Source: Lewinellaceae bacterium
GTDB taxonomy: Bacteria > Bacteroidota > Bacteroidia > Chitinophagales > Saprospiraceae
Direction: 5' to 3'
DNA length: 64,000 nt
NCBI GenBank assembly: GCA_016713985.1
Contig: JADJOD010000007.1
Location: forward strand, 62,001-126,000
Position numbers and translations under genes: made by a program. The notes under the pieces are model-generated. The model saw only the letters and a program-made list of their open reading frames with translations. It did not search any database and was not told the DNA's origin. How positions within the stretch are numbered: position 1 is the first letter of the stretch; every line of letters begins with the position of its first letter. This document shows, one piece after another, positions 25,679-34,459 of this stretch.

Positions 25679-27565
25679 ATGAAAGCAAAACACTACTTCC
25701 TTTTTTACTTTCTCTTTTTGTCGGCATCCGCTTTTGCGCTCGGATTTCAAAAAGATGCCCGGCTCTACGACCACCTTTGCGAAGTGAATGCCGAATGGCG
25801 AAAAATTACCCCCGCCGGCGGATTGCTGGAATATGTGCAGTTTGATTCGGACCGCAGCCGGATTCAAAAACACCTGGAACTGGTGGAGCAGGCGCTGCGT
25901 GCAAAAGATATTTCTGCGTTGCCGGAATCGCAACAATCCAAACGACTACACCACCTGGAGGTCTTGCACGGCTATGGGTCGACAGGTATTTTCCCGACCA
26001 ATCATTACCACCTGTACCGCCGCCCCTATTTCCGCGATAATTCCGGCGTTTTGTGTGCGGTCGGTTACCTGATCTGGCAGGATGGCCGGAAGGAAATCGT
26101 GGATAGGATCAACAGGGAAAACAACTTCGGTTACATCGCCGAATTGGCGGCACAATACCCGGAAATCGGCCTTTGGGCCCGGGAAAACGGTTTTACACCG
26201 GAAGAACTCGCCTGGATACAGCCCGCGTATGACCCCATCAAACCCGATCTGCAGGTCTGGGGCAATGGCGGCGGCCTCAATGCCGGCGGCCGGATCAACG
26301 TCATGGTCAAAAACCAGGATGAAACCCAACTTTTTGTAGCCGGGCAGTTTGCCAACATCGATGGAACGCCGGCCAACAGCATTGCGGCATGGGACGGAAC
26401 CTCCTGGAGCACCCTCGGCAACGGCGTGACGGGTGAAGTTTTTGCCGTGGAGTATGAAAAAGGCTGGAATTCGGAAAAACTGTACGTCGCCGGCGATTTT
26501 TTCCTGCCCGGCCAGCCCGACAAACAAAATATAGCCATTTACGACCTGATCACCGGAACCTGGAAAGGTATCCAGACGGGCGATATGTCGGGAAGTATTC
26601 GAACCCTGGAGATATATTTGGGAATGTTGTTTGTTGGCGGCGACTTTCAGCAGGTGAATGGCGTGACGTCCGCTTTTACGGCGGTGTACAGCCCATATTT
26701 TAACAGCTGGGAAAAATGGAGCACCCCGTTTATGGTAGATGGCCCGGTGTATGATTTTGAACTGGTGGGCAATTTGCTGCTCGCCGGGGGAGCGTTTAAA
26801 ATGGTGTATCAGGATAACGACGGCCTTTGGGTCGATGCTCCCCACCTCGCTTATTATGCCTACTGGGGCGAGTGGCTAACCCTTCCACACGACCTGCCGC
26901 CGGTGCAAACACTTGCTTACCACTTCGGAAACGTATTTACGGGCCACCAACTCCAGGACCTGGGCAATCCAGATGGGCAAATGGTAGGGATCAACGTGCT
27001 CAAGGCCGGATTATGGTTTGAAGATATTTGTTTCCCGTTGGGTGACAATACCATTCACGGCTTTTTTCCTTTGGACGATGTCCTGATCGCGTACGGTGGG
27101 TTTTCCAGCGGCGGATTTTCCAGCGGCGCAGGCGCTTCGGCTTTTTTCCAGGACAACGCAGGTTCCATCGGGTATCTGCTGGCCGATAACACCGTTCGTT
27201 CCATTGTATACTTTAAAAACCATGTGTACATAGCCGGCGATTTTCAGTTCCTGTTCGGCGACCCATATCCGGGTCTGGCGCGCATTTATTCGCCTTCCGT
27301 GCCGGTGATCGAGCCGGACGAGCGGCTGCCCGTTCAGATTACCGTCGCCTCCGACCACCTGACCCTGCGGTATGAGGCGCTCGAACAAAAAACAAAACTG
27401 TCGGTGTATGATCTGCAGGGCAAGCTCGTGGTTGAACAAACCCTGACGCCGGGCGACGCCGAAACCACCCTCGAAGCCGGCGGAAACTGGACGAACGGCC
27501 TGTACGTGTGGCAGTTGCAGAATACTTCCGGCGCCCGAAGTGGAAAATGGCCGGTTTTGCGCTGA
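25679..27565 (+). CDS. Secreted multidomain protein with repeat propeller and T9SS sorting domain
   Basis: 628 residues. Signal peptide 1-20 (ends SAFAL). Residues about 22-185 form a helical domain with HLEVLHGYG and NSGVLCAVGYLI that recurs at the N-terminus of Bacteroidota surface proteins but has no assigned function. Residues about 190-540 contain repeated strands (LFVAGQFANIDGTPANSIAAWDG, LYVAGDFFLPGQ, LFVGGDFQQVNGVTS, VYIAGDFQFLFG) of the kind that build propellers. Residues about 548-628 are a T9SS type A sorting domain (LSVYDLQGKLVVEQTL). Probably extracellular. Confidence 0.8.
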   Translation: MKAKHYFLFYFLFLSASAFALGFQKDARLYDHLCEVNAEWRKITPAGGLLEYVQFDSDRSRIQKHLELVEQALRAKDISALPESQQSKRLHHLEVLHGYGSTGIFPTNHYHLYRRPYFRDNSGVLCAVGYLIWQDGRKEIVDRINRENNFGYIAELAAQYPEIGLWARENGFTPEELAWIQPAYDPIKPDLQVWGNGGGLNAGGRINVMVKNQDETQLFVAGQFANIDGTPANSIAAWDGTSWSTLGNGVTGEVFAVEYEKGWNSEKLYVAGDFFLPGQPDKQNIAIYDLITGTWKGIQTGDMSGSIRTLEIYLGMLFVGGDFQQVNGVTSAFTAVYSPYFNSWEKWSTPFMVDGPVYDFELVGNLLLAGGAFKMVYQDNDGLWVDAPHLAYYAYWGEWLTLPHDLPPVQTLAYHFGNVFTGHQLQDLGNPDGQMVGINVLKAGLWFEDICFPLGDNTIHGFFPLDDVLIAYGGFSSGGFSSGAGASAFFQDNAGSIGYLLADNTVRSIVYFKNHVYIAGDFQFLFGDPYPGLARIYSPSVPVIEPDERLPVQITVASDHLTLRYEALEQKTKLSVYDLQGKLVVEQTLTPGDAETTLEAGGNWTNGLYVWQLQNTSGARSGKWPVLR

Positions 27566-27569
27566 GTTT

Positions 27570-27597
27570 TTTGCATGGTGTAAGTTGAATACCTTCG
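27570..27597 (+). promoter_or_regulatory. Candidate promoter of the DoxX/YdjM-like operon
   Basis: TTTG (27570-27573), a 16-bp spacer and TACCTTCG (27590-27597) resemble the Bacteroidota promoter with one -7 mismatch, 40 bp before the DoxX start. Confidence 0.35.
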
Positions 27598-27637
27598 CCC
27601 TGCCACCGCTGTCCGGTGGAGCCAAATACAATTTCCC

Positions 27638-28039
27638 ATGCTACAAAAACTTCTGCCGAAAGCGGATACGCTGCCTTACCTCCGTTATGCCATCGCGCTC
27701 ATTTTTTTAACCCACGGAATTACCCGTATCCGGATAGACGGCGTGGAAGGTTTCGGTGAATTCCTGTCTTCCAGCGGGTTTCCGGCAGGTGTTGTTATCG
27801 CCTGGGCGATCACGGTTTTTGAACTGGCGGGGGCTTGCCTGCTTGCACTCGACATCGGCGCGCGGGTGGTGGCGGCCTTGTTTGTCCTGGAACTTCTTTG
27901 CGGGATTGCCCTCGTCCATTTCAGTGAAGGCTGGTTTGTGGTCGGTGCCGGCAGAAACGGGTTCGAATATAGTTTTTTATTGATTGTCAGCCTGTTAACC
28001 ATTATTCTTTCGGATCCCAAACCGGCAACACAAGCATAA
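27638..28039 (+). CDS. DoxX-family membrane protein
   Basis: 133 residues with four transmembrane helices (about 16-30, 47-65, 70-92, 105-122) and the DoxX features RYAIALIFLTHGITRI near the start and the ELAGACLLALDIGARVVAALF pair of helices. DoxX proteins are small quinone-associated or thiosulfate-related membrane proteins; here the function is unassigned. The stop codon touches the next ATG, so the two genes form an operon. Confidence 0.8.
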   Translation: MLQKLLPKADTLPYLRYAIALIFLTHGITRIRIDGVEGFGEFLSSSGFPAGVVIAWAITVFELAGACLLALDIGARVVAALFVLELLCGIALVHFSEGWFVVGAGRNGFEYSFLLIVSLLTIILSDPKPATQA

Positions 28040-28573
28040 ATGGCTTCCATTTTCGGACATGTCGCGGCATCTGCCGCGCTGGGATATTCGTTTTTCCCAA
28101 AACAAACACGAACGGCAACGATGCTGCTGACCGGTTTTTGTGCCTTTGCACCCGACCTCGACGTTTTGGGCTTCCGTTTCGGCATCCCTTATGAAAGTGA
28201 GTGGGGGCACCGGGGCTGGACCCACTCCTTAGTTTTCGCGCTTGTATTCGGCGCTCTGATGGCCTGGATTTTTTTCCGGAAAGCCCCGGGATTTCAAAAA
28301 ACAGTGCTTTGGTGTGTGTTGTCGACGGCTTCCCATCCGCTGCTGGATATGCTGACGAATGGCGGCCGGGGGTGTGCCTTGTGGTGGCCCTTCGATACCG
28401 GCCGGATGTTTTTCCCGTTCCGGCCCATACAGGTATCGCCGATGAGCATCGGCGGGTTTATCAGCGAATGGGGGCTGGAGGTGTTGGCCAGCGAGGCCGT
28501 CTGGATCGGGTTGCCCTGCCTGGCTTTGGTGCTGATGGCCCGCTGGTTAAGGCGGCTGAATGACATGTCATGA
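28040..28573 (+). CDS. YdjM-like inner-membrane metal-dependent hydrolase
   Basis: 177 residues; LexA-binding, inner membrane-bound hydrolase family (DUF457/YdjM). Histidine/aspartate motifs HVAASAALGY, APDLDVLGF, HRGWTHSLVFAL and ASHPLLDML lie at the expected spacing and would bind a divalent metal; the rest is four hydrophobic helices. It directly abuts the DoxX gene. The physiological substrate of the family is not established. Confidence 0.85.
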   Translation: MASIFGHVAASAALGYSFFPKQTRTATMLLTGFCAFAPDLDVLGFRFGIPYESEWGHRGWTHSLVFALVFGALMAWIFFRKAPGFQKTVLWCVLSTASHPLLDMLTNGGRGCALWWPFDTGRMFFPFRPIQVSPMSIGGFISEWGLEVLASEAVWIGLPCLALVLMARWLRRLNDMS

Positions 28574-28605
28574 AGTCAAAAAAAGGGTCGCCGTACAGAT
28601 TAGGG

Positions 28606-28877
28606 TTTTGACAGGATTTGCAGGAACGTAACAGCACAAGTATCCACACTTACCCGTTAAGTTTTTGACAGGATTTGCAGGAACGTAACAGCACAAGTAT
28701 CCACACTTACCCGTTAAGTTTTTGACAGGATTTGCAGGAACGTAACAGCACAAGTATCCACACTTACCCGTTAGGTTTTTGACAGGATTTACATGATCTG
28801 CAGGTTTTGTATCGGCTTCGCCGATAATCCTAATAACCTGTATAACCTGTATATCATGTAAATCCTGTCAAAAACCT
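28606..28877. repeat. 57-bp tandem repeats plus a 25-bp inverted-repeat hairpin
   Basis: Three full copies of a 57-bp unit (TTTTGACAGGATTTGCAGGA... to ...CCGTTAAG) start near 28606, 28663 and 28720. A fourth truncated start follows, which becomes the left arm (28773-28797) of a perfect 25-bp inverted repeat whose right arm is 28853-28877. Inside lies a smaller hairpin ATCGGC-TTC-GCCGAT. The core GACAGGATTTAC is shared with the element at 9812-10193, so both belong to one repeat family. The 19-residue repeats readable on the minus strand are a by-product. Confidence 0.75.
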
Positions 28878-28893
28878 ATTTACAACCCGGTCT

Positions 28894-29832
28894 CTAAATC
28901 ACGCGCAGCACGATCTTGCCGAATTGTTCTCCCCTGTCCATTTTTTCAAATGCCGCGTTGCCCTGCGAAAGTTCGAATACGGAATCAACCGTCGGCACAA
29001 TGCCTTGTTTTTCAACGAAATATAACATCTCCGCAAATTCAGCGGGGCTACCCACCGTGGAGCCGAGTATGCTGATCTGTTTCCAAAAAACGGGTTGCAT
29101 GCTCAGCCCGTTCACCTTGCCCAGCGAACCGCCGTAAACGCCGATGCGCGCCCCGGGGTTGCACATTGCCGGAAACAGGGCGAATCCGTCGCCCGCGGCC
29201 GAGTCGATAATCACATCGAAGCCGCCGGCTGCCTGTTTCAGGCGTTTGTCCCAGTCTGCTTCCCGGTAATTCGCTCCCGCTGTGGCGCCCATGTCCAGCG
29301 CTTTTTGTATCTTTTCAGGGGAGCCGGAGCTGACGTACACCTCCGCTCCGGCGGCCAGCGCAAATTGCATGGCCATGAGCGCAACACCGCCGCCCACCCC
29401 GGAAACAAGCACTTTTTCGCCTTTTTTTAGTTGGCAGCGGGTAAAAACGGCGCGCCAGGCGGTCAGGCCGGCCATCGGAAGAGCGGCGGCCTGTTCCCAA
29501 TTCAGGTGTTGGGGTTTGGGGAAAATGTATGCTGCGGGAACGGAAATTTGTTCTGCAAATGTGCCGTCGTCGGGCATTCCGAGCACGCGGAAATTTTTCC
29601 CCTGGAATCCGGGATCGTCGCCCCAGTCATATGCCGGGTAGATGACCACGGGTTGGCCCCGCCACTCCCCTGCCCCGTCGCTGCCAAGGATAGCGGGGAA
29701 TTTGATTTTGGCGTACAATCCCTTCGTAATGAACACGTCGCGGTGATTGAGGGCGGCCGCGCGCAGCGAAACCAGGGCATGCCCTTCGGCCGGAACCGGA
29801 TCGGGAATATCCCGATATTCGAGGGGGTGCAT
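28894..29832 (-). CDS. Zinc-independent MDR oxidoreductase (quinone reductase-like), N-terminus frameshifted
   Basis: 312 residues from the in-frame ATG at 29832. Medium-chain dehydrogenase/reductase with GroES-like part (ALVSLRAAALNHRDVFI, GSDGAGEW) and NAD(P)-binding Rossmann part (VLVSGVGGGVALMAMQFALAAGAEVYV). It lacks the catalytic zinc ligands, like NADPH:quinone reductases and crotonyl-type enzymes. Upstream, another frame reads KALLLTAVHAP, exactly the first strand missing here. The switch lies at a run of five C (29823-29827 as G on the plus strand), so one extra base probably disrupts the true start, which would be TTG at 29860. Sequencing error and real mutation are both possible. 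Confidence 0.8.
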   Translation of the reverse strand: MHPLEYRDIPDPVPAEGHALVSLRAAALNHRDVFITKGLYAKIKFPAILGSDGAGEWRGQPVVIYPAYDWGDDPGFQGKNFRVLGMPDDGTFAEQISVPAAYIFPKPQHLNWEQAAALPMAGLTAWRAVFTRCQLKKGEKVLVSGVGGGVALMAMQFALAAGAEVYVSSGSPEKIQKALDMGATAGANYREADWDKRLKQAAGGFDVIIDSAAGDGFALFPAMCNPGARIGVYGGSLGKVNGLSMQPVFWKQISILGSTVGSPAEFAEMLYFVEKQGIVPTVDSVFELSQGNAAFEKMDRGEQFGKIVLRVI

Positions 29833-29860
29833 GAACGGCGGTGAGCAGGAGTGCTTTCAA

Positions 29861-30222
29861 GGTACCCTAAAAAGTGAGGAGTGATTCGTGTAAAAGTGTG
29901 GGCGCACACTACAGTTTGCCGGGATTCGGGCTCAAGATATAAAGAAAAAGGCCCCCCGCCATGTTGCCGAGAGCCTTTTTATGCAGCTTATAAATGATTA
30001 CTAAGAAAACTCCATGAGATTATAAAGGACAACATTTTTCGCGCCACAATCATGCCACGTTTGGTTAAGAGTAAAACATTTTGCGTTTTTTCGCAAAATA
30101 GCATACCGTATTTGGGGTAAAATCGCGCCGTTTCGGTCCGGATTTTTTAATAAACCTGAATTTAACGGGCATACCGGGTTCACTTCCAACACCGCAGCGT
30201 CCTTCATCACGGGAACAATATG
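29861..30222. other. Intergenic region between the oxidoreductase and acs
   Basis: 362 bp. Contains a minus-strand hairpin (29945-29980, AAAAAGGC/GCCTTTTT) and a 69-codon frame at 30001-30210 with no recognisable features, which I do not call as a gene. Nothing else stands out. Confidence 0.4.
29945..29980. terminator. Candidate bidirectional terminator
   Basis: An 8-bp stem (29945-29952 and 29973-29980) whose arms themselves end in A5 and T5, in the gap downstream of acs. It could terminate acs transcripts on the minus strand. Confidence 0.45.
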
Positions 30223-32127
30223 TTATGTATGTTTTGCGCCGGCTTTTATTTCTTCCACCACTTCCGGGTTCAGCAGCGTCGAAATATCGCCCATATTGGC
30301 GAGGTCGCCTTCCGCGATTTTCCGCAGGATACGCCGCATGATTTTGCCCGAGCGGGTTTTCGGCAAACCGGGGACGATCTGGATTTTATCCGGTTTGGCG
30401 ATGGGGCCGATCTCCTTCGACACCACGTCCAGCACTTCTTTCCGGAAATCGACGGTATTTTCCACGGCATGGTTGGTGATGACGTAGGCGTAAATACCCT
30501 GCCCTTTGATGTCGTGCGGGTAACCGACCACGGCCGATTCCACGATATTGTCGTGTTTGTTGATCGCGTCTTCCACTTCAGCCGTGCCGATGCGGTGGCC
30601 GCTGACGTTGATGACGTCGTCGACCCGTCCGATGATGCGGTAATAGCCGTCAGGGTCGCGGCGCACGCCGTCGCCGGTGAAATATTTGTTTTTAAACGTG
30701 GCGAAATAGTTCTGCCGGCAGCGTTCGTGGTCGCCCCAGGTCGTTCGGATGATACCCGGCCAGGGAAATTTGATACACAACATACCTTCCACGTCATTCC
30801 CGGTGATCTCTTTGCCGTTTGCATCTACGAGGCAGGGTTGTACTCCCGGCAGCGGCAAGGTGGCAAAACAGGGTTTGGTGGGTGTAATCGCGGCCAGGGG
30901 GGTGATCATGATGCCACCCGTTTCGGTTTGCCACCAGGTATCCACAATGGGACAGCGTTTTTTGCCGATCTTTTCGTTGTACCAGTTCCAGGCTTCTTCG
31001 TTGATGGGTTCACCGACGGTGCCCAATACCCGCAGCGAGGTCATGCGGCGGTTTTTGACCCATTCGTCGCCGGCGGCCATAAGTGCGCGGATGGCTGTCG
31101 GCGCCGTATAAAATATATTGACTTTATGGCGCTGAATGACGTCCCAGAACCGCCCGGCATCCGGGTAAGTCGGCACACCTTCAAACATCATGGTGGTAGC
31201 GCCGGACAACAGGGGGCCATAAATAATGTAGGAATGGCCCGTGATCCAGCCTACGTCGGCGGTACACCAGTAAATATCGCCGTCGCGGTACTGGAATACG
31301 TTGCGGAAGGTAAATTCGGTGTACACCATGTATCCGCCGTGGGTATGCACCACACCTTTGGGTTTGCCCGTTGAACCGGAGGTGTAGAGAATAAACAGGG
31401 GGTCTTCGCTGTCCATTTTCCGGGCCTTGCAACGTTTGCGTTTTCCGGCGATCACCTCGTGCCACCACTGGTCGCGGCCTGCGGTCCAGGCAACCGGGTC
31501 GCCGGTGTTTTTGTGAACAATAACGGTTTTTACGGAATCACAACCCATCGTAAGTGCTTCATCCACAATTGCTTTTACCGGAATATTTTTGGCGCCGCGG
31601 GCATTGTGATCCGAAGTCAGAACGACCGAGCATTGGGCATCCTTGATCCGGTCGGACAGCGATACGGCGCTGAAACCGGCAAATACCACCGAATGTATAG
31701 CGCCGATACGCGCACAGGCAAGTACTGCGATCGTCAGTTCGGGGGTCATCGGCATGTACAGGCAAACCCGGTCGCCTTTTTTTACACCCTGCGCTGTCAA
31801 GGCATTGGCAAACTGGCAAACTAACTGGTACAACTGCTTGTACGTGATCTTTTTAGGTTTGGCTTTGGGGTCGTTCGGCTCCCAGATGATGGCCGTTTGT
31901 TTGCCGCAGCTTTCCAGGTGCCGGTCCAGGCAGTTTTCCGTAATATTGACTTTCCCCCCGACGAACCATTGCACATTGGGCTCCCGGAAGTTCCATTTCA
32001 GCACACGGCGCCAGGGTTTGATCCATTGGAAGGTAGAGGCCTGTTCGCCCCAAAAACCTTCCGGGTCGACCACAGAACGGTTGTAAACTTCGTGGTATTG
32101 ATCTAAGGTCTTGATTTGCAGTGTCAT
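30223..32127 (-). CDS. acsA: Acetyl-coenzyme A synthetase
   Basis: 634 residues, normal length. AMP-forming enzyme making acetyl-CoA from acetate, ATP and CoA through acetyl-AMP. The N-terminal ACAS_N segment is followed by the AMP-binding domain: P-loop YTSGSTGKPKGV (about residues 250-262), DTWWQTETGG and TGDGVRRDPDGYY. The C-terminal domain carries the regulatory lysine, about residue 595, in PKTRSGKIMRR; acetylation of this lysine normally inactivates the enzyme. Downstream of a DUF6814-like gene, an MFS transporter and an ArsR regulator on the same strand, it probably belongs to an acetate/short-chain acid uptake unit. A possible own promoter lies at 32184-32191. Confidence 0.95.
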   Translation of the reverse strand: MTLQIKTLDQYHEVYNRSVVDPEGFWGEQASTFQWIKPWRRVLKWNFREPNVQWFVGGKVNITENCLDRHLESCGKQTAIIWEPNDPKAKPKKITYKQLYQLVCQFANALTAQGVKKGDRVCLYMPMTPELTIAVLACARIGAIHSVVFAGFSAVSLSDRIKDAQCSVVLTSDHNARGAKNIPVKAIVDEALTMGCDSVKTVIVHKNTGDPVAWTAGRDQWWHEVIAGKRKRCKARKMDSEDPLFILYTSGSTGKPKGVVHTHGGYMVYTEFTFRNVFQYRDGDIYWCTADVGWITGHSYIIYGPLLSGATTMMFEGVPTYPDAGRFWDVIQRHKVNIFYTAPTAIRALMAAGDEWVKNRRMTSLRVLGTVGEPINEEAWNWYNEKIGKKRCPIVDTWWQTETGGIMITPLAAITPTKPCFATLPLPGVQPCLVDANGKEITGNDVEGMLCIKFPWPGIIRTTWGDHERCRQNYFATFKNKYFTGDGVRRDPDGYYRIIGRVDDVINVSGHRIGTAEVEDAINKHDNIVESAVVGYPHDIKGQGIYAYVITNHAVENTVDFRKEVLDVVSKEIGPIAKPDKIQIVPGLPKTRSGKIMRRILRKIAEGDLANMGDISTLLNPEVVEEIKAGAKHT

Positions 32128-32183
32128 AAGATATTTCCTGATTCAATGAATTCAATGAGTCGCGTTTTCAAAAAGTGACCGGG

Positions 32184-32191
32184 CGAAAGTA
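32184..32191 (-). promoter_or_regulatory. Candidate -7 element for acs
   Basis: Minus-strand TACTTTCG differs from TAnnTTTG at one position and lies 57 bp before the acs ATG. Confidence 0.3.
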
Positions 32192-32266
32192 AGCATGACT
32201 TGATTTTTTGCATAAAAAAACGGGGTTCTTGTCAAATTATGCCGGCAAACCCGCTCCGAATAGATA

Positions 32267-32432
32267 TTACCCCGAAACAGCCGCAAATGCCGCTCCAATT
32301 TGTTTTTCCCGCATGAGTTCCCGGAGTACGTCCATCACCGTGAAGTCTTCGATCGTGGAAGGTAACGCCCTTGGTTTTGCCAGAACGAGGGCAGGCAACC
32401 CCGCGGCAGGGGCAGCCCCCCGGAAAGTTAAC
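32267..32432 (-). other. Short unassigned open frame, possible gene remnant
   Basis: The minus strand reads ELTFRGAAPAAGLPALVLAK then PRALPSTIEDFTVMDVLREL then MREKQIGAAFAAVSG and a stop at 32267, with no ATG before codon 34. The composition looks protein-like (amphipathic helix near the end), but no family is recognised. It starts directly after the DUF6814-like stop and may be a C-terminal fragment or coincidence. Confidence 0.25.
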
Positions 32433-32436
32433 TCAA

Positions 32437-32676
32437 TTATCCTTCTACACGGTCATATTCGCCTTTCCAGGCGTACCAACCGAACAGGCAAAGACCCAGC
32501 ATGATCGGCGTAAAAATGGGAATGATGATGTACCAGAACATTTTGGTATCCAGTACCGCTTTGTTGTTTTTGATCGCGTTGGCGATTTCAATACCAGCCT
32601 GTTTGGCCATGAGATATATGGCGATGGCCCCGAGAGCGATCCACAGAAATCCGGAGAGGCGTTTAAGAGCATTCAT
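32437..32676 (-). CDS. Small two-helix membrane protein (DUF6814-like)
   Basis: 79 residues from ATG 32676. Two transmembrane helices (about 8-26 and 46-66) ending in WYAWKGEYDRVEG. It sits between the MFS transporter gene and acs on the same strand, and in other Bacteroidota small proteins of this type accompany MFS transporters, so a transporter-accessory role is plausible. The DUF number is given from memory and needs a domain search. Confidence 0.65.
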   Translation of the reverse strand: MNALKRLSGFLWIALGAIAIYLMAKQAGIEIANAIKNNKAVLDTKMFWYIIIPIFTPIMLGLCLFGWYAWKGEYDRVEG

Positions 32677-32785
32677 GTTTTTCAATTAAGAGTAGATGAT
32701 AAAAGTAAAGGCATTTGGAGGTTAAAATATTGGTTTACAAGTTTTTATACAACAATCAGGAAGGTAAAACCCTGAAGGCGCGGCA

Positions 32786-34366
32786 TTATTCGACAACAGC
32801 TTCCTGTTTTTTCGAAGGCAGGTACAACAGGCCGATGATAAAACACACGCCGGCGATCAGGATGGGGTACCACAACCCCACGTAGGGGTCGCCGGCCGGG
32901 TTCTCCGTCGTTTTACTGGCATCGAACAAACGGGTGGCGATAAACGGCGTGAGCCCGCCGAAAATACCGTTGCCGATGTGATAGGGCAGCGACATGGACG
33001 TATAACGAATCCGCGTCGGGAACAATTCAACGAGGAAGGCCGCAATCGGGCCGTATACCATCGTGACGTATATGATCTGGATGAAAACAAAAAACACCAT
33101 CATCCAGAAGCCGTTGGAGGAAAGCCAGAACGTTTTGGTGGTTTCCGCTTTGGGAGCAGGTTTCGATTTGTCGGCCAGTACGGTTTCTTTTTTCACCGTT
33201 TTCATGGAAGATCCGTCGGTAAAAGCCTTTACCGTTGTGGTCGTCCGGGTGGAGTCGCCCGCAGCATTCACGGCTACAGCGGCGCTGGTGGAGGCCCGTT
33301 CCGCAATTTCTACCTTCGTTTTGGGATCGCCCAGACTGTACATCGCCTTGTAAATGGGCCGGTAAGTCAGGATCGCCAGCAACATACCGCCCAGCATGAT
33401 GGTTTTCCGGCCTATTTTGTCGGACCAGGCGCCAAAAACCAGGAAAAAGGGGGTGCCCAGCAAAATGGCGATGCAAAGCAGGTAACGCACCTGTTCGAAC
33501 TCCACGGAAAGTGTACGTTCGATAAAGGTCTGTGCGTAAAACTGGCCGGTATACCATACGACGCCCTGGCCCATCACTGCTGCAAAAAGCGCCAGCAGCA
33601 CCATGCGGAGGTTGCTTTTTTGGGCAAAAGACTCTTTAAGCGGATTGCTGGATGTTTTGCCTTCCTTTTTGATTTTGGCAAACAACGGCGACTCGGCCAT
33701 ACGCAGCCGGATGTAAACGGAAATGGCGATCAGGAAAATGGATACGATGAACGGAATCCGCCAGCCCCAATCGTTAAACGCCTCCACACCCAGGGTTTGG
33801 CGGGTTGTCAGGATCACGCCGAGCGACAGGAAAAACCCGAGGGTTGCCGTCGTTTGTATATAGGATGTAAAATAACCCCGCCGGTTGGCCGGAGCGTGTT
33901 CGGCTACGTAGGTAGCAGCGCCGCCGTATTCACCACCAAGTGCAAGCCCCTGCACAAACCGCAACATCAGGATAAGAATGGGCGCCCAAATGCCGATTTT
34001 GGCGTAGCCGGGTATCAAACCGATGGCAAAGGTGGAGCCCCCCATCAGTAATAAGGTGAGCAGAAAGGTGTACTTCCGGCCGATCAAATCGCCGATGCGG
34101 CCAAATACCAGGGCGCCGAACGGGCGTACCACAAATCCCGCCGCAAAAGTGGCCAATGCAGCCAAAAATGCGGCTGTCGGGTTGTCCTGAGGGAAAAACT
34201 GCCTGGCAATGGTTGTGGCCATCGCCCCGTAAATATAAAAGTCGTACCACTCGATCAATGTACCGACCGAAGAAGCCATGATCACTTTCATTAGCCCCTG
34301 AGTCCCCATGGAATCGGATTCTGATATGAATGAGCCCGCTACGACAGGTGTAGATGATTTCGCCAT
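32786..34366 (-). CDS. MFS transporter, metabolite:H+ symporter type
   Basis: 526 residues with twelve predicted transmembrane helices. The N-terminal part (SSVGTLIEWYDFYIYGAMA) and the GRIGDLIGRK loop after helix 2 are typical of the MHS family, which moves proline/betaine, citrate, ketoglutarate, shikimate or short-chain acids with protons. A hydrophilic insertion of about 60 residues (around 360-420, Thr/Ala/Lys-rich) between helices is unusual. Its location upstream of acs suggests uptake of acetate or a related acid, which is inference from context only. A -7-like element lies at 34437-34444. Confidence 0.85.
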   Translation of the reverse strand: MAKSSTPVVAGSFISESDSMGTQGLMKVIMASSVGTLIEWYDFYIYGAMATTIARQFFPQDNPTAAFLAALATFAAGFVVRPFGALVFGRIGDLIGRKYTFLLTLLLMGGSTFAIGLIPGYAKIGIWAPILILMLRFVQGLALGGEYGGAATYVAEHAPANRRGYFTSYIQTTATLGFFLSLGVILTTRQTLGVEAFNDWGWRIPFIVSIFLIAISVYIRLRMAESPLFAKIKKEGKTSSNPLKESFAQKSNLRMVLLALFAAVMGQGVVWYTGQFYAQTFIERTLSVEFEQVRYLLCIAILLGTPFFLVFGAWSDKIGRKTIMLGGMLLAILTYRPIYKAMYSLGDPKTKVEIAERASTSAAVAVNAAGDSTRTTTTVKAFTDGSSMKTVKKETVLADKSKPAPKAETTKTFWLSSNGFWMMVFFVFIQIIYVTMVYGPIAAFLVELFPTRIRYTSMSLPYHIGNGIFGGLTPFIATRLFDASKTTENPAGDPYVGLWYPILIAGVCFIIGLLYLPSKKQEAVVE

Positions 34367-34436
34367 AAAGTCAGCAATGAGTTAAATGTTGAATGTGAAC
34401 GGGATGACAATAATTGGATCAGTTCCTCAGGACGAA

Positions 34437-34444
34437 CAAAAATA
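34437..34444 (-). promoter_or_regulatory. Candidate -7 element for the MFS transporter gene
   Basis: Minus-strand TATTTTTG matches TAnnTTTG, about 70 bp before the MFS start, in an AT-rich stretch (AAAATATATACAC) that could also be a regulator site. Confidence 0.35.
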
Positions 34445-34459
34445 TATACACATTAAACA

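Larger units (their letters stand above)
32128..32436. other. Intergenic region upstream of acs with a short minus-strand frame
   Basis: 309 bp between acs and the small membrane protein gene. The minus-strand frame at about 32267-32432 is discussed separately; a TACTTTCG element is at 32184-32191. No RNA gene recognised. Confidence 0.4.

Noticed and set aside
28568..28753. 61-codon frame with a repeated 19-residue Cys-rich unit
   Set aside because: Exactly follows the 57-bp DNA repeat; no start context or known family.
30001..30210. 69-codon frame downstream of acs
   Set aside because: No homology or signal seen; random composition.
32978..34051. 357-codon frame antisense to the MFS transporter
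   Set aside because: Complement of transmembrane coding sequence.
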